A stretch of 64,000 bases of DNA from JBBQNR01 sp963774075 (GCA_963774075.1 CAVZDP010000005.1:62001-126000), one strand, 5' to 3'; counted from the stretch's first letter, positions 25,403 through 33,861 are shown. Program-made: numbers and translations. The notes: generated from the letters alone by a model not told the origin.

Positions 25403-25899
25403 CGCTCGTGCGACACGAGTAGCGTCGGTGAGTTCGCCAGGGTCTGGTAAACGACGCAGTAGCGCTCGGTAAGGCGCATGAGAGTGGCGATCTTTTCCTC
25501 GCTCGAATCCGAATCGAGTTCGAATCGAAGACGAATCTCGCTGAACCCAACTGGTGTCTCTTTGTCCACGGCGAGCGTCCCGCGCCAGTCCAGATCGCCC
25601 TCGGCGTGGATCGTCCCGCTGACGGCGACGCCCATCGAGGTCGCGACTGCGCGCATCGTGACGCCGGCGCAGGCAACGAGCGCCTGCAACAGCATGTCGC
25701 CCGAGCACGCGAAAGAGCCGTCGCCGCCGGCGCCAGGATGAAGACCCGCTTCGACCAAGGCCCGGCCCGTCTCAACGGAGCAGGCGATCCCCTCGTCGAG
25801 CTTGCCCTGCGCTTCGAGCGTGATCCGGGCGGACGCGGGATCTTCGCGGTAGCGCTCCTTGAGGGGCGCCTGCTTCTCGCGTAGCTCCTCGGTCCTCAC
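25399..25899 (-). CDS. OsmC-family peroxiredoxin-like protein
   Basis: A 166-residue OsmC-fold protein. The two reactive cysteines are visible in GSFACSGDMLLQALVACAG and TERYCVVYQTLAN, the pair that reduces organic hydroperoxides in OsmC/Ohr proteins. GTG 25899 is the start. It is convergent with the nitronate monooxygenase, the stops sharing CTAG. Confidence 0.85.
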   Translation of the reverse strand: MRTEELREKQAPLKERYREDPASARITLEAQGKLDEGIACSVETGRALVEAGLHPGAGGDGSFACSGDMLLQALVACAGVTMRAVATSMGVAVSGTIHAEGDLDWRGTLAVDKETPVGFSEIRLRFELDSDSSEEKIATLMRLTERYCVVYQTLANSPTLLVSHER

Positions 25900-25931
25900 C
25901 GATCCCTCGATCGTCTCAGCCTACAGCTCCG

Positions 25932-26765
25932 CTATCCGTAGGTCGGTTCCAGTCGCGACCAGAGCTCCGCGTCGTGACTCGGGATCGCGAGCGTGTCGGG
26001 ATGCGCTCGCATGAACGCGCGTGCCTCCTCACCGGAGCGGACATAGCTGTCCTGATCGACGACGATGCCGTCGATCACCGGCTCGCGCAGCTCGACCGTC
26101 GACATCGCGGCATCGCCGCAGATCAAGGCGTATCCGTCACGAAGCTGTAGGAGTACAGACTGATGGCCCGGGGAGTGCCCTGGGCTCGAGACGAGCCGCA
26201 CGGTTCCATCAGCGAAGAGATCGATCGTGCGCCCGAAACTCTCGAACGGCTCCGCTTGCTCGTAGTCGATCTCTTGCCAATTCTGGATCGTCGCCAGGTG
26301 TGATCTCACGTAGGGACCCGGGCCACGCGCAGCCGCAGCGACGCGCTCCGCCCGGTCGACCACGAAGGTGGCCTCCGGCCACAAGGCACTGCCGCTGACG
26401 TGATCGAGGTGCAGGTGGGTCACGAGCACGCGAGAGACGTCCGATGGAGCGATGCCACGCTCGCTTACCTGCTCCGGCACGGTCCTGTCGGCAACTCGGT
26501 GCTTCATCATCACCTTCCCGAAGACGAAGCCCAACGTTCGCGTCGGATCGGAGGCGACGGAGGGGTCATATCCAGCATCGATCAAGAATGAGCCTGCATC
26601 CGGATGCTCCACGAGGAAGACCGGCACCGGATACCAGTGTGCTTTTCGGAAAAGTGAGCCGAGGAGCGTTCGAGGCAGCTTTCCCGGCCCGCGCCGAGGA
26701 GGGCGCGGGTTCATCACGCGCAGCTGGATCTCACCTGAATTGATCGGGTGAAGACGGACGCTCAA
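25932..26765 (-). CDS. Metallo-beta-lactamase-fold hydrolase, N-acyl homoserine lactonase-like
   Basis: A 277-residue MBL-fold hydrolase. THLHLDHVSG is the H-x-H-x-D-H motif; SSPGHSPGHQS, LICGDAAMS and IPSHDAEL supply the remaining metal ligands (His, Asp, His), so the active site is complete. The order and spacing resemble AHL-lactonases. Quorum quenching is one possible role; other lactones are equally possible. The start is TTG 26765 by lack of a better codon. It lies 30 bases downstream of the OsmC gene's start on the same strand. Confidence 0.8.
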   Translation of the reverse strand: MSVRLHPINSGEIQLRVMNPRPPRRGPGKLPRTLLGSLFRKAHWYPVPVFLVEHPDAGSFLIDAGYDPSVASDPTRTLGFVFGKVMMKHRVADRTVPEQVSERGIAPSDVSRVLVTHLHLDHVSGSALWPEATFVVDRAERVAAAARGPGPYVRSHLATIQNWQEIDYEQAEPFESFGRTIDLFADGTVRLVSSPGHSPGHQSVLLQLRDGYALICGDAAMSTVELREPVIDGIVVDQDSYVRSGEEARAFMRAHPDTLAIPSHDAELWSRLEPTYG

Positions 26766-26780
26766 TCTTCTGTGTTCGGC

Positions 26781-27068
26781 TCAGCCTTGGCCCAGCTCGG
26801 CCTTGATCTCGCAGCGGTCGACCGATGCCCTGGTTCCAGGGGTGTCGGCCGGATCCATCCCATCGAGGGCGGCCTCCGCCGCGGCCATGTCATCGGCCGT
26901 CTCGAAGAGCTGAATCACAACTGCGGTCCCTTGGCCCGTGTCGTGGAGTATCTGAACCGACTTGGTAGGAACGTCAACGGGCGGTCCCTGACGGGACTCG
27001 GCCTCCGCAAGGCGACCGGCAAGATGATCGGGGTCCACATCCGTGAACCTGACTACGCGTGCGTACAT
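26781..27068 (-). CDS. Small ABM-like dimeric alpha-beta barrel protein
   Basis: A 95-residue protein resembling antibiotic-biosynthesis-monooxygenase or similar ferredoxin-fold domains: YARVVRFTDVDPDHLAGRLA, VQILHDTGQGTAVVIQLFE, TADDMAAAEAALDGMD. No catalytic residues are identifiable. AAGGAG lies 5 bases before the ATG. It ends 15 bases before the lactonase-like gene and probably shares its transcript. Confidence 0.65.
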   Translation of the reverse strand: MYARVVRFTDVDPDHLAGRLAEAESRQGPPVDVPTKSVQILHDTGQGTAVVIQLFETADDMAAAEAALDGMDPADTPGTRASVDRCEIKAELGQG

Positions 27069-27264
27069 AACTGCTCCTTTCGGTCGTCGGTGCGGCGAAA
27101 CCTACACCGTGAAGGAAGCAAGGGCTTCCGCGCCTTTCGGCAGGAGGTTGGCGGTGCTGCCTGCTTTCGCGCGTTGCGACAGCCGTCGCTATCAGCCGAG
27201 TCGCTAGGACGAGTCGCCCGGGACGTCGATCCGTACTCGAACGATGAACGCTCATGGCGGAACA

Positions 27265-28488
27265 CTAGGACGCTCCCGCCTTGGCCATGATCCCCCCCAC
27301 ATTATCGGGGGCGAAGAACTCCGGCGCGGGCAGCGTCGCCGCCTGGACGCTGACGAACTGGTTCATCGCCTCTTGATTTCCCTGCATTGCGCCGATCAGC
27401 TGCTGCATCTCCGGTGGAGGCGGCTGGAGCATCGCGAAGTCATCGGTGAAGTCGTATACGGGCATCGCCTCGCGGTCCCGGGACTTCTGGTAATCGATCA
27501 TTCCCTTCTCGTACGAGCGGCGACCCTGGAAGGCATCGTCGAGCGCATCCACCAGCAGCTCCGCGTCGCGGAACGCGTCGTTGATCCCCATGGCAGTGAT
27601 CGGGTTCTTGTGGTACGCGGCATCCCCGACGAGCGCCCAGCCCGGACCGAACGGCTTCCGAACATAGCCGGGAAGGTCCGCCGAGCCGATGAACTTCGAC
27701 TCGCGCTTCCCCGCCCGCAAGTGCTCCGCGAACTCCGGAGCAAGCTCCATGGCCTTGAAGAAGTTGCCCTCGATGTCCTTGCGATTCTCTTTGAATTCTT
27801 CCACTGGCCAACCGAAGGGGATGACTGTCAGATCGTCGTGCGTCGGTAGGTGGGCCCAGCCGCGACGGTTCTCCGCCCGGATGTACGTGTCGAAGCCACT
27901 CGAAGGCACACCGCTCCAGTAGGCGTAGTACATGGCAAGGTGGGAGGGTCGCTCGTTGTACTGCTCGGGCTTGACAGCCTTGGCAACCAGCGAGTGCCTC
28001 CCGTCAGCACCGATCACGATTCGGGCCTTTTCAGTGAGCTCAGCACCGCCCTTCTCGTGACCGCGGATGCCGGTGACCTCGCCGTCCGACGCAGTGATCT
28101 CATCGACGGTGAAGCCCTCGCGCACCTCCGCCCCCGCTTCGGCCGCGGCATCGGCGAGCAGCTCATCAAGAATCGTTCGGCGCGGGCAATAGCCGTAACC
28201 GATCCCGTCGATTGGCTGAGGAGATCCGGAGACAGCGACGGGCCCGAAGTCGAATTTGTAAGTGTCCACCGGCGGGCAGCCGGTCTCCTTCAAGCGCTCG
28301 AGCAGGCCCCAGCGCTCGAGCGAAGCAAGCCCGGGTGGATGGATGAAGTGGGTCGACATCGTGTCGCTTGGGAACGTCGCCTTGTCGCACAGGAGCACCC
28401 GATAGCCCCTGCCGGCGAGCAGCATCGCAGTAGGCGACCCTCCGCAGCGAGCGCCAACGATGATCGCGTCATAGGTGGCATCGTTCAT
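27265..28488 (-). CDS. FAD-dependent oxidoreductase, geranylgeranyl-reductase-like
   Basis: A 407-residue group A flavoprotein. GARCGGSPTAMLLAGRGYRV is a modified dinucleotide-binding loop, LCDKATFPSDTMSTHFIHPP a characteristic family segment, VIGADGRHSLVAKAV the DG motif, and GWALVGDAAYHKNPITAMGI the second FAD motif. Such enzymes reduce isoprenoid double bonds or hydroxylate aromatics. AGGAGG lies before ATG 28488, which was chosen over in-frame upstream codons. Confidence 0.85.
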   Translation of the reverse strand: MNDATYDAIIVGARCGGSPTAMLLAGRGYRVLLCDKATFPSDTMSTHFIHPPGLASLERWGLLERLKETGCPPVDTYKFDFGPVAVSGSPQPIDGIGYGYCPRRTILDELLADAAAEAGAEVREGFTVDEITASDGEVTGIRGHEKGGAELTEKARIVIGADGRHSLVAKAVKPEQYNERPSHLAMYYAYWSGVPSSGFDTYIRAENRRGWAHLPTHDDLTVIPFGWPVEEFKENRKDIEGNFFKAMELAPEFAEHLRAGKRESKFIGSADLPGYVRKPFGPGWALVGDAAYHKNPITAMGINDAFRDAELLVDALDDAFQGRRSYEKGMIDYQKSRDREAMPVYDFTDDFAMLQPPPPEMQQLIGAMQGNQEAMNQFVSVQAATLPAPEFFAPDNVGGIMAKAGAS

Positions 28489-28628
28489 GGCTGTCCTCCT
28501 CGTATCCACCGGCAAGAAGTTTCGTGATACGGCACATATAACAAGAGGGGATTCCTTTCTGCCCAGTTCCGCCACCGCCGTCCCAGGCTTACACTCGGGT
28601 CACGACGACACTCCCGATCGGAAGGGGG

Positions 28629-29060
28629 CTATTCAGCGGTGTCCTCGCCGTAGGCGTGAGCGCCTTTCTCCGACAGCCCTACGGCTGCGAGGGCTTCGTC
28701 CCTGCTGGCGTATGTCTCTACGCCGCGAAGCTGGCCATCCTCAACGGTGAACACTTGGACCGCAGTCCGCTCGACCGGGGCGCCGCTTTCCGACCCGCGT
28801 CCCCTCCACCTGCCGGAGGCGAGGACGCGAGACTCGTCAAGCGGTATCAACTCCAAGACGTCGATGTGGACGTCCAGCGCCTCGATCTGCCTCTCCCACG
28901 CCGCGCGGATCTGCTGCTTTCCCCTGAGTACGCCCGTCTCGACCGAGAATAGCGTTCTCCAGCTAATCGAATCGTGCCAGAGGCCCAGTACCGCATCGAT
29001 GTCACGCCGGTTGAACGCCTCGAACACCGCCCTCACCAGGTCCACGTTCTCCGTTGTCAT
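28629..29060 (-). CDS. SnoaL/NTF2-like protein
   Basis: A complete 143-residue domain: MTTENVDLVRAVFEAFNRRD, LWHDSISWRTLFSVETGVLR, VLASGRWRGRGSESGAPVE, VFTVEDGQLRGVETYASRDE and ALAAVGLSEKG. Start ATG 29060. Function unknown; one of four SnoaL-type coding or remnant copies in the right half of the island. Confidence 0.8.
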   Translation of the reverse strand: MTTENVDLVRAVFEAFNRRDIDAVLGLWHDSISWRTLFSVETGVLRGKQQIRAAWERQIEALDVHIDVLELIPLDESRVLASGRWRGRGSESGAPVERTAVQVFTVEDGQLRGVETYASRDEALAAVGLSEKGAHAYGEDTAE

Positions 29061-29138
29061 ACGTCGCCGAGTATCTCGCAGGAGAGGGAGCAGGGGAAGA
29101 GGCGGGTGGTCCCGAACGCGCGCTGCTGTAATTCGCGC

Positions 29139-29633
29139 TTAGCGACAGCGAGACACGGGCTGGCGGGATCCGACTCGGCGCAATCCGAGCATTGGCAGGT
29201 TCCGCAGCACCGCCTCCTCGGGGTCGCCCTCCAGCCGGTTCAGGCGGGCAAGCCTGCGCACGATCATGCGGCTGTAGATCGGGTGGGTCTCACGGAAGGC
29301 CTCGGCCGCGGCGCGCCCCTCGGCCTCGTCCAGCTCGCGCCACTCGACCTGGCGCCTCTCACCTCCGACGTGAATCTCCACGAGTCCGCCGGCGATGACG
29401 TTCCGGTACCAGTCGGTGTTCCTGCTCCACATCGGCGAAACGAAGATCTCCTCTCGCTCGGGATCCTCGGCCAGGATCGAGAGCGGCGTCTTGTACAGCC
29501 TGCCGCTCTTACGCCCGCGGTTGGCGAGGACGATCGTCTTCGGCGTGCCAGGAGCGCCATGAAACATCCAGCGGAGGGCCGACATCCGCATGGCGCGGCC
29601 GGCCACCCGCGCCATCCGTCCCTTGCCGCTCAC
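29139..29633 (-). CDS. DDN-type F420-dependent nitroreductase-family protein
   Basis: A 164-residue split-barrel protein of the deazaflavin-dependent nitroreductase (DDN/DUF385) family: TIVLANRGRKSGRLYKTPLS, VSPMWSRNTDWYRNVIAGG, VEIHVGGERRQVEWRELDE and a helical C-terminus. Family members bind F420 and act on quinones or nitro compounds. GTG 29633 is preferred because AGAGGG lies just upstream; a longer start would overlap the upstream SnoaL gene. Confidence 0.8.
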   Translation of the reverse strand: MSGKGRMARVAGRAMRMSALRWMFHGAPGTPKTIVLANRGRKSGRLYKTPLSILAEDPEREEIFVSPMWSRNTDWYRNVIAGGLVEIHVGGERRQVEWRELDEAEGRAAAEAFRETHPIYSRMIVRRLARLNRLEGDPEEAVLRNLPMLGLRRVGSRQPVSRCR

Positions 29634-29661
29634 GCCAGCCCTCTGGGTGTGAGAGCGAGCC

Positions 29662-30111
29662 TCAGACTCGCGCTCCGGGAGTCGAGATCCCAACCGCCTC
29701 AAGCGCCTCGCTGCAGTCCAGATAGAAATGTATGGACGCGACCTTCCCGTCTCGGATGGTCCAAACGGCGCCCGGCGTGTGATGCATTAGACCGTCGTCC
29801 CGGGCGGTTCGTGCCGCCACGCGCACGAGCACGACGACTTTGTCTCCCGCGTCAACGAATTCCTCGACGTCGAGCCGGTAGCTCGTCCAGGCTTCGAGCC
29901 ATTCTCGCCACCCCTGCGCGAACCCCTCGAGGCCCCGATAGACCGTTCCCTCGAGCGTCTCGCCACGGGCGATGAACTGCACCTCGAGATCCGTGTGAAA
30001 GAACCCGCTATCGGGTCGTTGCTCGCTTGCGCTTCGAACCGAGAAAACCTCGACGAGGTCGATGCCGGTTGGCTGGAGAGACCTGATCAGCTCGGCGTTC
30101 TGATGCGACAT
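29662..30111 (-). CDS. SnoaL/NTF2-like protein
   Basis: A 149-residue domain: SHQNAELIRSLQPTGIDLVE, FHTDLEVQFIARGETLEGTV, YRGLEGFAQGWREWLEAWTS, DKVVVLVRVAARTARDDG, and VASIHFYLDCSEALEAVGI. The N-terminal helix region is atypical. Its ATG overlaps the TGA of an upstream SnoaL remnant (TGATG), so it may once have been the second gene of a tandem duplication. Confidence 0.8.
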   Translation of the reverse strand: MSHQNAELIRSLQPTGIDLVEVFSVRSASEQRPDSGFFHTDLEVQFIARGETLEGTVYRGLEGFAQGWREWLEAWTSYRLDVEEFVDAGDKVVVLVRVAARTARDDGLMHHTPGAVWTIRDGKVASIHFYLDCSEALEAVGISTPGARV

Positions 30112-30198
30112 CAGCGCACGCTCCCGAAGCCTTCGAGGTCACGGCGGTTGAGCGCGGGCAGCAGCGGCTCGAGCCAGCTCGACGTTGCTCTGTGCCAC
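30111..30198 (-). pseudogene. Frameshifted SnoaL N-terminal remnant
   Basis: From GTG 30198 the frame reads VAQSNVELA, then the family sequence LEPLLPALNRRDLEGFGSVR continues in a shifted frame and ends at TGA 30113-30111. Only the N-terminal helices remain. The stop overlaps the start of the complete SnoaL gene downstream. Confidence 0.6.
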
Positions 30199-30304
30199 GA
30201 GGTGAACGTTCGCTGATCCACGCGCCAACTCTATCCGCGTTGAACCGCCGGAAATCGTGCCGGGCAGCAATGTCAGCGGACGGCGCCTCCTTCTTCACGG
30301 GGCT

Positions 30305-30721
30305 ATGCTGGCCCCGATGAGGCTTCGGAACCGCAGCGTTGACGCCGGCGCGGCGCGCGCCGCACTCTGGATCGGCGGAGTGCGTACCGCGATCGGGGTC
30401 GGAGTTCTGCTGGCTCCTGGCCCTTTGCTTCGGTCGTGGGGCTTTCCAGACCAAGAGCACCGTTCGGGATCGGTAAAAGCACTACTTCGGATGCTGGGAG
30501 GACGGGATGTCGTCCTAGGCTTGGCAACCCTCGCGGCCCGCGACAATCAAGCGGCGCTACGCACGATGGTCGCAGCGTCGGCAGCTATCGACACCGGCGA
30601 CACAGCGGTCAGCCTCGGTCTTGCTGCGGCAAGTCCGAGCGCACGCCGACCGGCAGTTGGGTGGACGCTCGTCGGGATTCCGTTCAGCGTGCTCGGCTGG
30701 CGAATCCGCGAACGCCTTTAA
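30305..30721 (+). CDS. Small membrane protein (DUF4267-like)
   Basis: About 138 residues with three or four hydrophobic segments: ALWIGGVRTAIGVGVLLAP, MLGGRDVVLGLATLAA, TMVAASAAIDTGDTAVSL and WTLVGIPFSVLGWRIRERL. The repeated Gly-Arg-Asp pattern is seen in DUF4267-type proteins. Function unknown. ATG 30305 or 30317 could be the start. Confidence 0.6.
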   Translation: MLAPMRLRNRSVDAGAARAALWIGGVRTAIGVGVLLAPGPLLRSWGFPDQEHRSGSVKALLRMLGGRDVVLGLATLAARDNQAALRTMVAASAAIDTGDTAVSLGLAAASPSARRPAVGWTLVGIPFSVLGWRIRERL

Positions 30722-30800
30722 CAACCTGCCCGCGCTTCCGCTTTCGCGTGAAGGCGACAGCGATCGTTTGACGATCACCCTCGCAGACGCGACCTCCGAT

Positions 30801-30821
30801 GTAGCCAAGATGTAGCCAAAA
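30801..30821 (+). repeat. GTAGCCA att-flanking motif, copy 3
   Basis: GTAGCCAAGATGTAGCCAAA, two perfect GTAGCCA units 11 bases apart. Its distance to the 142-base repeat equals that of copy 1 to within two bases, so both belong to one longer att-proximal block. Apart from these repeats 30722-30967 shows no gene. Confidence 0.55.
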
Positions 30822-30871
30822 CCTCGTCGCGAGTACAGCGGGGGCCGAAACCGGGACCGCGACGCAGGGCG

Positions 30872-31013
30872 CTTGACCTTCGGCCGCCGCCGCCGTACGT
30901 CGCTCCAAGAAGCCAAATCCGGCGGCGGGACCCTGCGAATCCGTGCAAATCCGTGCAACCCGAGAGAAGCGGACGATGGGTCTCGAACCCACGACCTTCG
31001 GCTTGGGAAGCCG
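30872..31013 (+). repeat. Right copy of the 142-base direct repeat (att region)
   Basis: Partner of 22421-22562. The part outside the tRNA (30872-30966) is the probable end of the element; the final 47 bases overlap the tRNA gene and are identical in both copies. Confidence 0.8.
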
Positions 31014-31040
31014 ACGCTCTACCAACTGAGCTACGTCCGC
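30968..31040 (-). tRNA. tRNA-Gly (anticodon CCC)
   Basis: A complete cloverleaf on the minus strand. The acceptor stem GCGGACG pairs with CGTCCGC; the D arm is GCTC...GAGC; the anticodon stem TCGGC/GCCGA encloses the loop TTCCCAA with anticodon CCC; the T arm is GTGGG-TTCGAGA-CCCAT. The discriminator is T and no CCA is encoded. It reads GGG glycine codons and appears to be the attachment site of the neighbouring island. Confidence 0.92.
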
Positions 31041-31057
31041 GTGCGGGGATCATTCTA

Positions 31058-31558
31058 ATGTCGGGCCGTTACCTTGTCAGAGGCATGTTGAGGCTGTATC
31101 TGATCGTCGCGGCGGTTGCGCTGCTGGCAGCGGGTGCGTTGCCGGCGGGCGCCGGTGCGGCCGAGCCGCAAGCCTCGCTCCACGACCTCGAGGACGAGGT
31201 GATGTGTCCGACCTGCGGGACGCCGCTCGGGCTCGCCTTCTCGCCCCAGGCCGAGCGGCAGCGGCTCTTCATCCGGCGCCAGATCGCTCAGGGAAGAACC
31301 AAGGAGCAGATCAAGGACGCGCTCGTCGCGGAGTTCGGTCCGGAGGTGCTCGCGCTTCCAGACAACGAGGGGTTCGATCTGACCGCCTACCTGGTGCCCG
31401 CGGGAGCGCTCGCGGTGGCGCTCGCCGTAATCGCCGTCGGTCTCGTGCGGTGGCGCCGTCGCGGTGAGGACGTGCAGCGCGAGGCCGGTACGGTGGCCGC
31501 CCTCTCCCCCGCCGACGCCGCCCGGCTCGAGCGAGACCTCTCCCGCTACGACCCTTGA
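31058..31558 (+). CDS. ccmH: Cytochrome c biogenesis protein CcmH-like
   Basis: A 166-residue membrane-anchored protein: N-terminal signal/anchor (LRLYLIVAAVALLAAGALPA), then the conserved domain with LEDEVMCPTCGTPLGLAFSP, containing the C-x-x-C pair, and RRQIAQGRTKEQIKDALVAE, followed by a second transmembrane helix near residue 120. CcmH keeps apocytochrome c cysteines reduced before heme attachment. Its TGA overlaps the TTG start of ccdA. Start ATG 31058 or 31085; GGGGA precedes the first. Confidence 0.85.
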   Translation: MSGRYLVRGMLRLYLIVAAVALLAAGALPAGAGAAEPQASLHDLEDEVMCPTCGTPLGLAFSPQAERQRLFIRRQIAQGRTKEQIKDALVAEFGPEVLALPDNEGFDLTAYLVPAGALAVALAVIAVGLVRWRRRGEDVQREAGTVAALSPADAARLERDLSRYDP

Positions 31559-32304
31559 GCGACCCGAGCGCACCGAGCATCCTCCTCTCGTTCGCGGCGG
31601 GCCTCGTCTCGTTCCTGTCGCCGTGCGTGCTTCCGCTCGTGCCCGGCTACCTCTCGACCGTCTGCGGCCTCAGCCCCGCGCAACTCCAGCGCGCGCACGG
31701 GGCGATCCTGCGCGACGTCCTGCTGCGCTCACTGCTGTTCGTGCTCACGTTCTCGCTCATATTCATCCTGCTTGGCATGACTGCGACCGGCATCGGCAAC
31801 GCGCTCTTCGAAAGCCGCACGACGCTCGAGAAGGTGGCGGGCGCCTCGATCATCGCGCTCGGCGCGTTCTTCGTGCTGGCCCTCTTCCTACCGCTGCTGA
31901 ACCGTGAGTGGCACCCCGACGCTTTGATGAGCCGTATCGGTCGCGGCGGCCCGCTGGTCGTGGGCGCGGCCTTCGCGATCGCCTGGACGCCCTGCGTCGG
32001 GCCGGCGCTCGCATCGATCCTCGGCCTCGCGTCGACTCACGACACCGTCTTCGAGGGTGGTGGGCTGCTCGCCGTGTACTCGCTCGGCCTCGCCGTCCCT
32101 TTCATGCTGACGGCGATCGCGTTCACTCGCGCGACCACGGCGTTCGGGTGGGTGAAGCGCCACTACGCCGTCATCAACGGGCTTGCGGGCGCGCTCCTGA
32201 TCGTGATGGGGGTGCTCGTGCTTACGGGGGAGCTGACCCGGCTGAACGCCGAGGCTCAGAGTCTGCTCGACGATCTCGACCTCAACTTCTTCCAGGAGAT
32301 CTGA
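31555..32304 (+). CDS. ccdA: Thiol-disulfide membrane transporter CcdA
   Basis: A 249-residue six-helix membrane protein of the CcdA/DsbD-beta family. The two key cysteines are in LSPCVLPLVPGYLS and AWTPCVGPALASILG. It carries electrons across the membrane from cytoplasmic thioredoxin to extracytoplasmic thiol proteins such as CcmH. The TTG start shares TTGA with the ccmH stop, so the two are translationally coupled. Confidence 0.9.
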   Translation: MSDPSAPSILLSFAAGLVSFLSPCVLPLVPGYLSTVCGLSPAQLQRAHGAILRDVLLRSLLFVLTFSLIFILLGMTATGIGNALFESRTTLEKVAGASIIALGAFFVLALFLPLLNREWHPDALMSRIGRGGPLVVGAAFAIAWTPCVGPALASILGLASTHDTVFEGGGLLAVYSLGLAVPFMLTAIAFTRATTAFGWVKRHYAVINGLAGALLIVMGVLVLTGELTRLNAEAQSLLDDLDLNFFQEI

Positions 32305-32308
32305 CCGC

Positions 32309-33424
32309 GTGAGCGAGCGAGGGCGAGCAGGACGCTCGCGCCCGCAGAAGCGGAGCCCGTTGGCGGCACTCGCGGCTCTGGCCCTGGCTGCTGCGTTCGT
32401 CCTCGCCGGGCTCGCCGCCTGCGAAGAGGACTCCGGCGGGGAAAGCGCGAAGCCCTTCCATTCCCCGGACAACCTCCCGCCTGCCGGCTGGCGCCCGTTT
32501 GCCGACTCCTCGCCCTGGAACCAGCGGATCGCCGACGATGCGCACTTGCACCCGCGCTCAGCCGAGATGGTCGAACGTCTACTGGAGGCGGGTCCGCCCA
32601 CCCAGCAGCGGATCGGCACGGCGGGCACGGACAGCGACTTCGCCCCGGCGATCTACTTCGCAGACGACTCCGACCCTCTGTACAGGATCGAGGGCGGCTC
32701 CGACGACGCGCGCTACGGAATCGACGGCGGCCGCGTACGACTTCCCGACGGCGCTGCGCCGTCGTCCGGCGCCGACGCCCACCTCGCGGTCGTCTACAAG
32801 GGCGAGCACTGGGGCTGCTACCGGACGACCGTCGACCACGAGGAGCGGGTGATCCGCTGCGAGGCGGGGCGTAGGGTGCCGATCGACGGCGACGGCCTCC
32901 ACGCCGCCGACACCGCGGCGCGCTTTCCGTCGCTTGCCGGCCGCATCCGCTTTCAGGAGCTCGACGCGGGGCGCATCCGCCACGCGCTCTTCGCCGCCTC
33001 GTCCCAGATCGCCTCGGACCACGTCTTCCCCGCCGAAAAGTCCGACGGCGAGAAGGACGCATCGCTCGGCTACCCGCCGATGGGAACGAGGTTCCAACTC
33101 GACCCGAACTACATGACGGACGAGCGGCTGAAGAAGGACTTCCCACCCTGGAAGCGAGGCGTCCTGCGCGCGGTGCGCGACTACGGCTTCTACCTCGGAG
33201 ACTCGACCTCTTCCTCCCTGAAGGTGGTCCCGATCGAATCCGGGACCGGCTACACGAGCCTTGGCCGGAAGGATCCGTGGGAGCAGTACGGCAAGCGGCA
33301 CGACCTCCCGATCGTGCTCGACCGTGGAAGCGGCAAGCGCGTATATGCCTTCCAGCCGTACACGGGCGTCGACTGGACGCGTCTACGCGCCATCGACCCC
33401 TGCGTGACCGAGCGACGCTGCTGA
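32309..33424 (+). CDS. Secreted lipoprotein of unknown function
   Basis: A 371-residue protein with a basic N-terminus, a hydrophobic stretch and the lipobox-like LAGLAAC, so lipid-anchored outside the membrane. The mature part (PFADSSPWNQRIADDAHLHP, FAPAIYFADDSDPLYRI, HLAVVYKGEHWGCYRTTVD, HALFAASSQIASDHVFPAE, GTRFQLDPNYM, VRDYGFYLGDSTSSS) has regular secretory-protein character; I do not recognise a catalytic family. GTG 32309 starts 4 bases after ccdA, so it is probably in the same operon. Confidence 0.7.
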   Translation: MSERGRAGRSRPQKRSPLAALAALALAAAFVLAGLAACEEDSGGESAKPFHSPDNLPPAGWRPFADSSPWNQRIADDAHLHPRSAEMVERLLEAGPPTQQRIGTAGTDSDFAPAIYFADDSDPLYRIEGGSDDARYGIDGGRVRLPDGAAPSSGADAHLAVVYKGEHWGCYRTTVDHEERVIRCEAGRRVPIDGDGLHAADTAARFPSLAGRIRFQELDAGRIRHALFAASSQIASDHVFPAEKSDGEKDASLGYPPMGTRFQLDPNYMTDERLKKDFPPWKRGVLRAVRDYGFYLGDSTSSSLKVVPIESGTGYTSLGRKDPWEQYGKRHDLPIVLDRGSGKRVYAFQPYTGVDWTRLRAIDPCVTERRC

Positions 33425-33444
33425 TCCGGGATGATGCGCGGACG

Positions 33445-33846
33445 ATGTCGGCGCAAGACGTCAACCTCGTGCGCCGCGCCTACGAGGCGTGGAACCGGGG
33501 CGACCTCGACTCCGCGTTCGAATTCCTCGACAGCGACGTGGTGATCTCGACGCCACCGGATTTCCCTGGGGCCGGCCGCTATCACGGGCTCGCCGAAGCA
33601 AAGCGCTGGGCGGAGGACTTCGTCCAGATGTGGGCAGAGATCCGTGCCGAGCCAGAGGAGTTCATCGACGCCGGAAACAAGGTCGTCGTATTCGTGCGCT
33701 ACTTCGGCCGCGGCAAGGAGAGCGGCGCGGAGGTCAGGGGCGTCATCGTCGATTCCCACGTACTGACCCTTAGAGACGGCAGGGTCGTGAAGCTCGAGAT
33801 GTTCCAGGGCACGGCGGAGGCGTTGAGCGCCGTGGGGATCCAGTAG
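33445..33846 (+). CDS. SnoaL/NTF2-like protein
   Basis: A complete 133-residue domain: MSAQDVNLVRRAYEAWNRGD, FLDSDVVISTPPDFPGAGRY, NKVVVFVRYFGRGKESGAEV, LTLRDGRVVKLEMFQGTAEA. Closest in pattern to the MSQENVE group, but outside the island. Start ATG 33445. Function unknown. Confidence 0.8.
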   Translation: MSAQDVNLVRRAYEAWNRGDLDSAFEFLDSDVVISTPPDFPGAGRYHGLAEAKRWAEDFVQMWAEIRAEPEEFIDAGNKVVVFVRYFGRGKESGAEVRGVIVDSHVLTLRDGRVVKLEMFQGTAEALSAVGIQ

Positions 33847-33861
33847 CGGCGCTCGGTCCGC

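Larger units (their letters stand above)
22516..31013. mobile_element. Decayed integrative genomic island at tRNA-Gly(CCC)
   Basis: About 8.5 kb bounded by the displaced tRNA fragment and the intact tRNA gene. A truncated tyrosine integrase lies 130 bases inside the left boundary and points toward it, the typical arrangement. Cargo: SnoaL genes, nitronate monooxygenase, OsmC, lactonase-like MBL, small ABM-like protein, FAD oxidoreductase, DDN-type oxidoreductase, plus several gene fragments. No replication, transfer or phage structural genes are present, so it is a relic or a non-mobile remnant. Confidence 0.65.
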
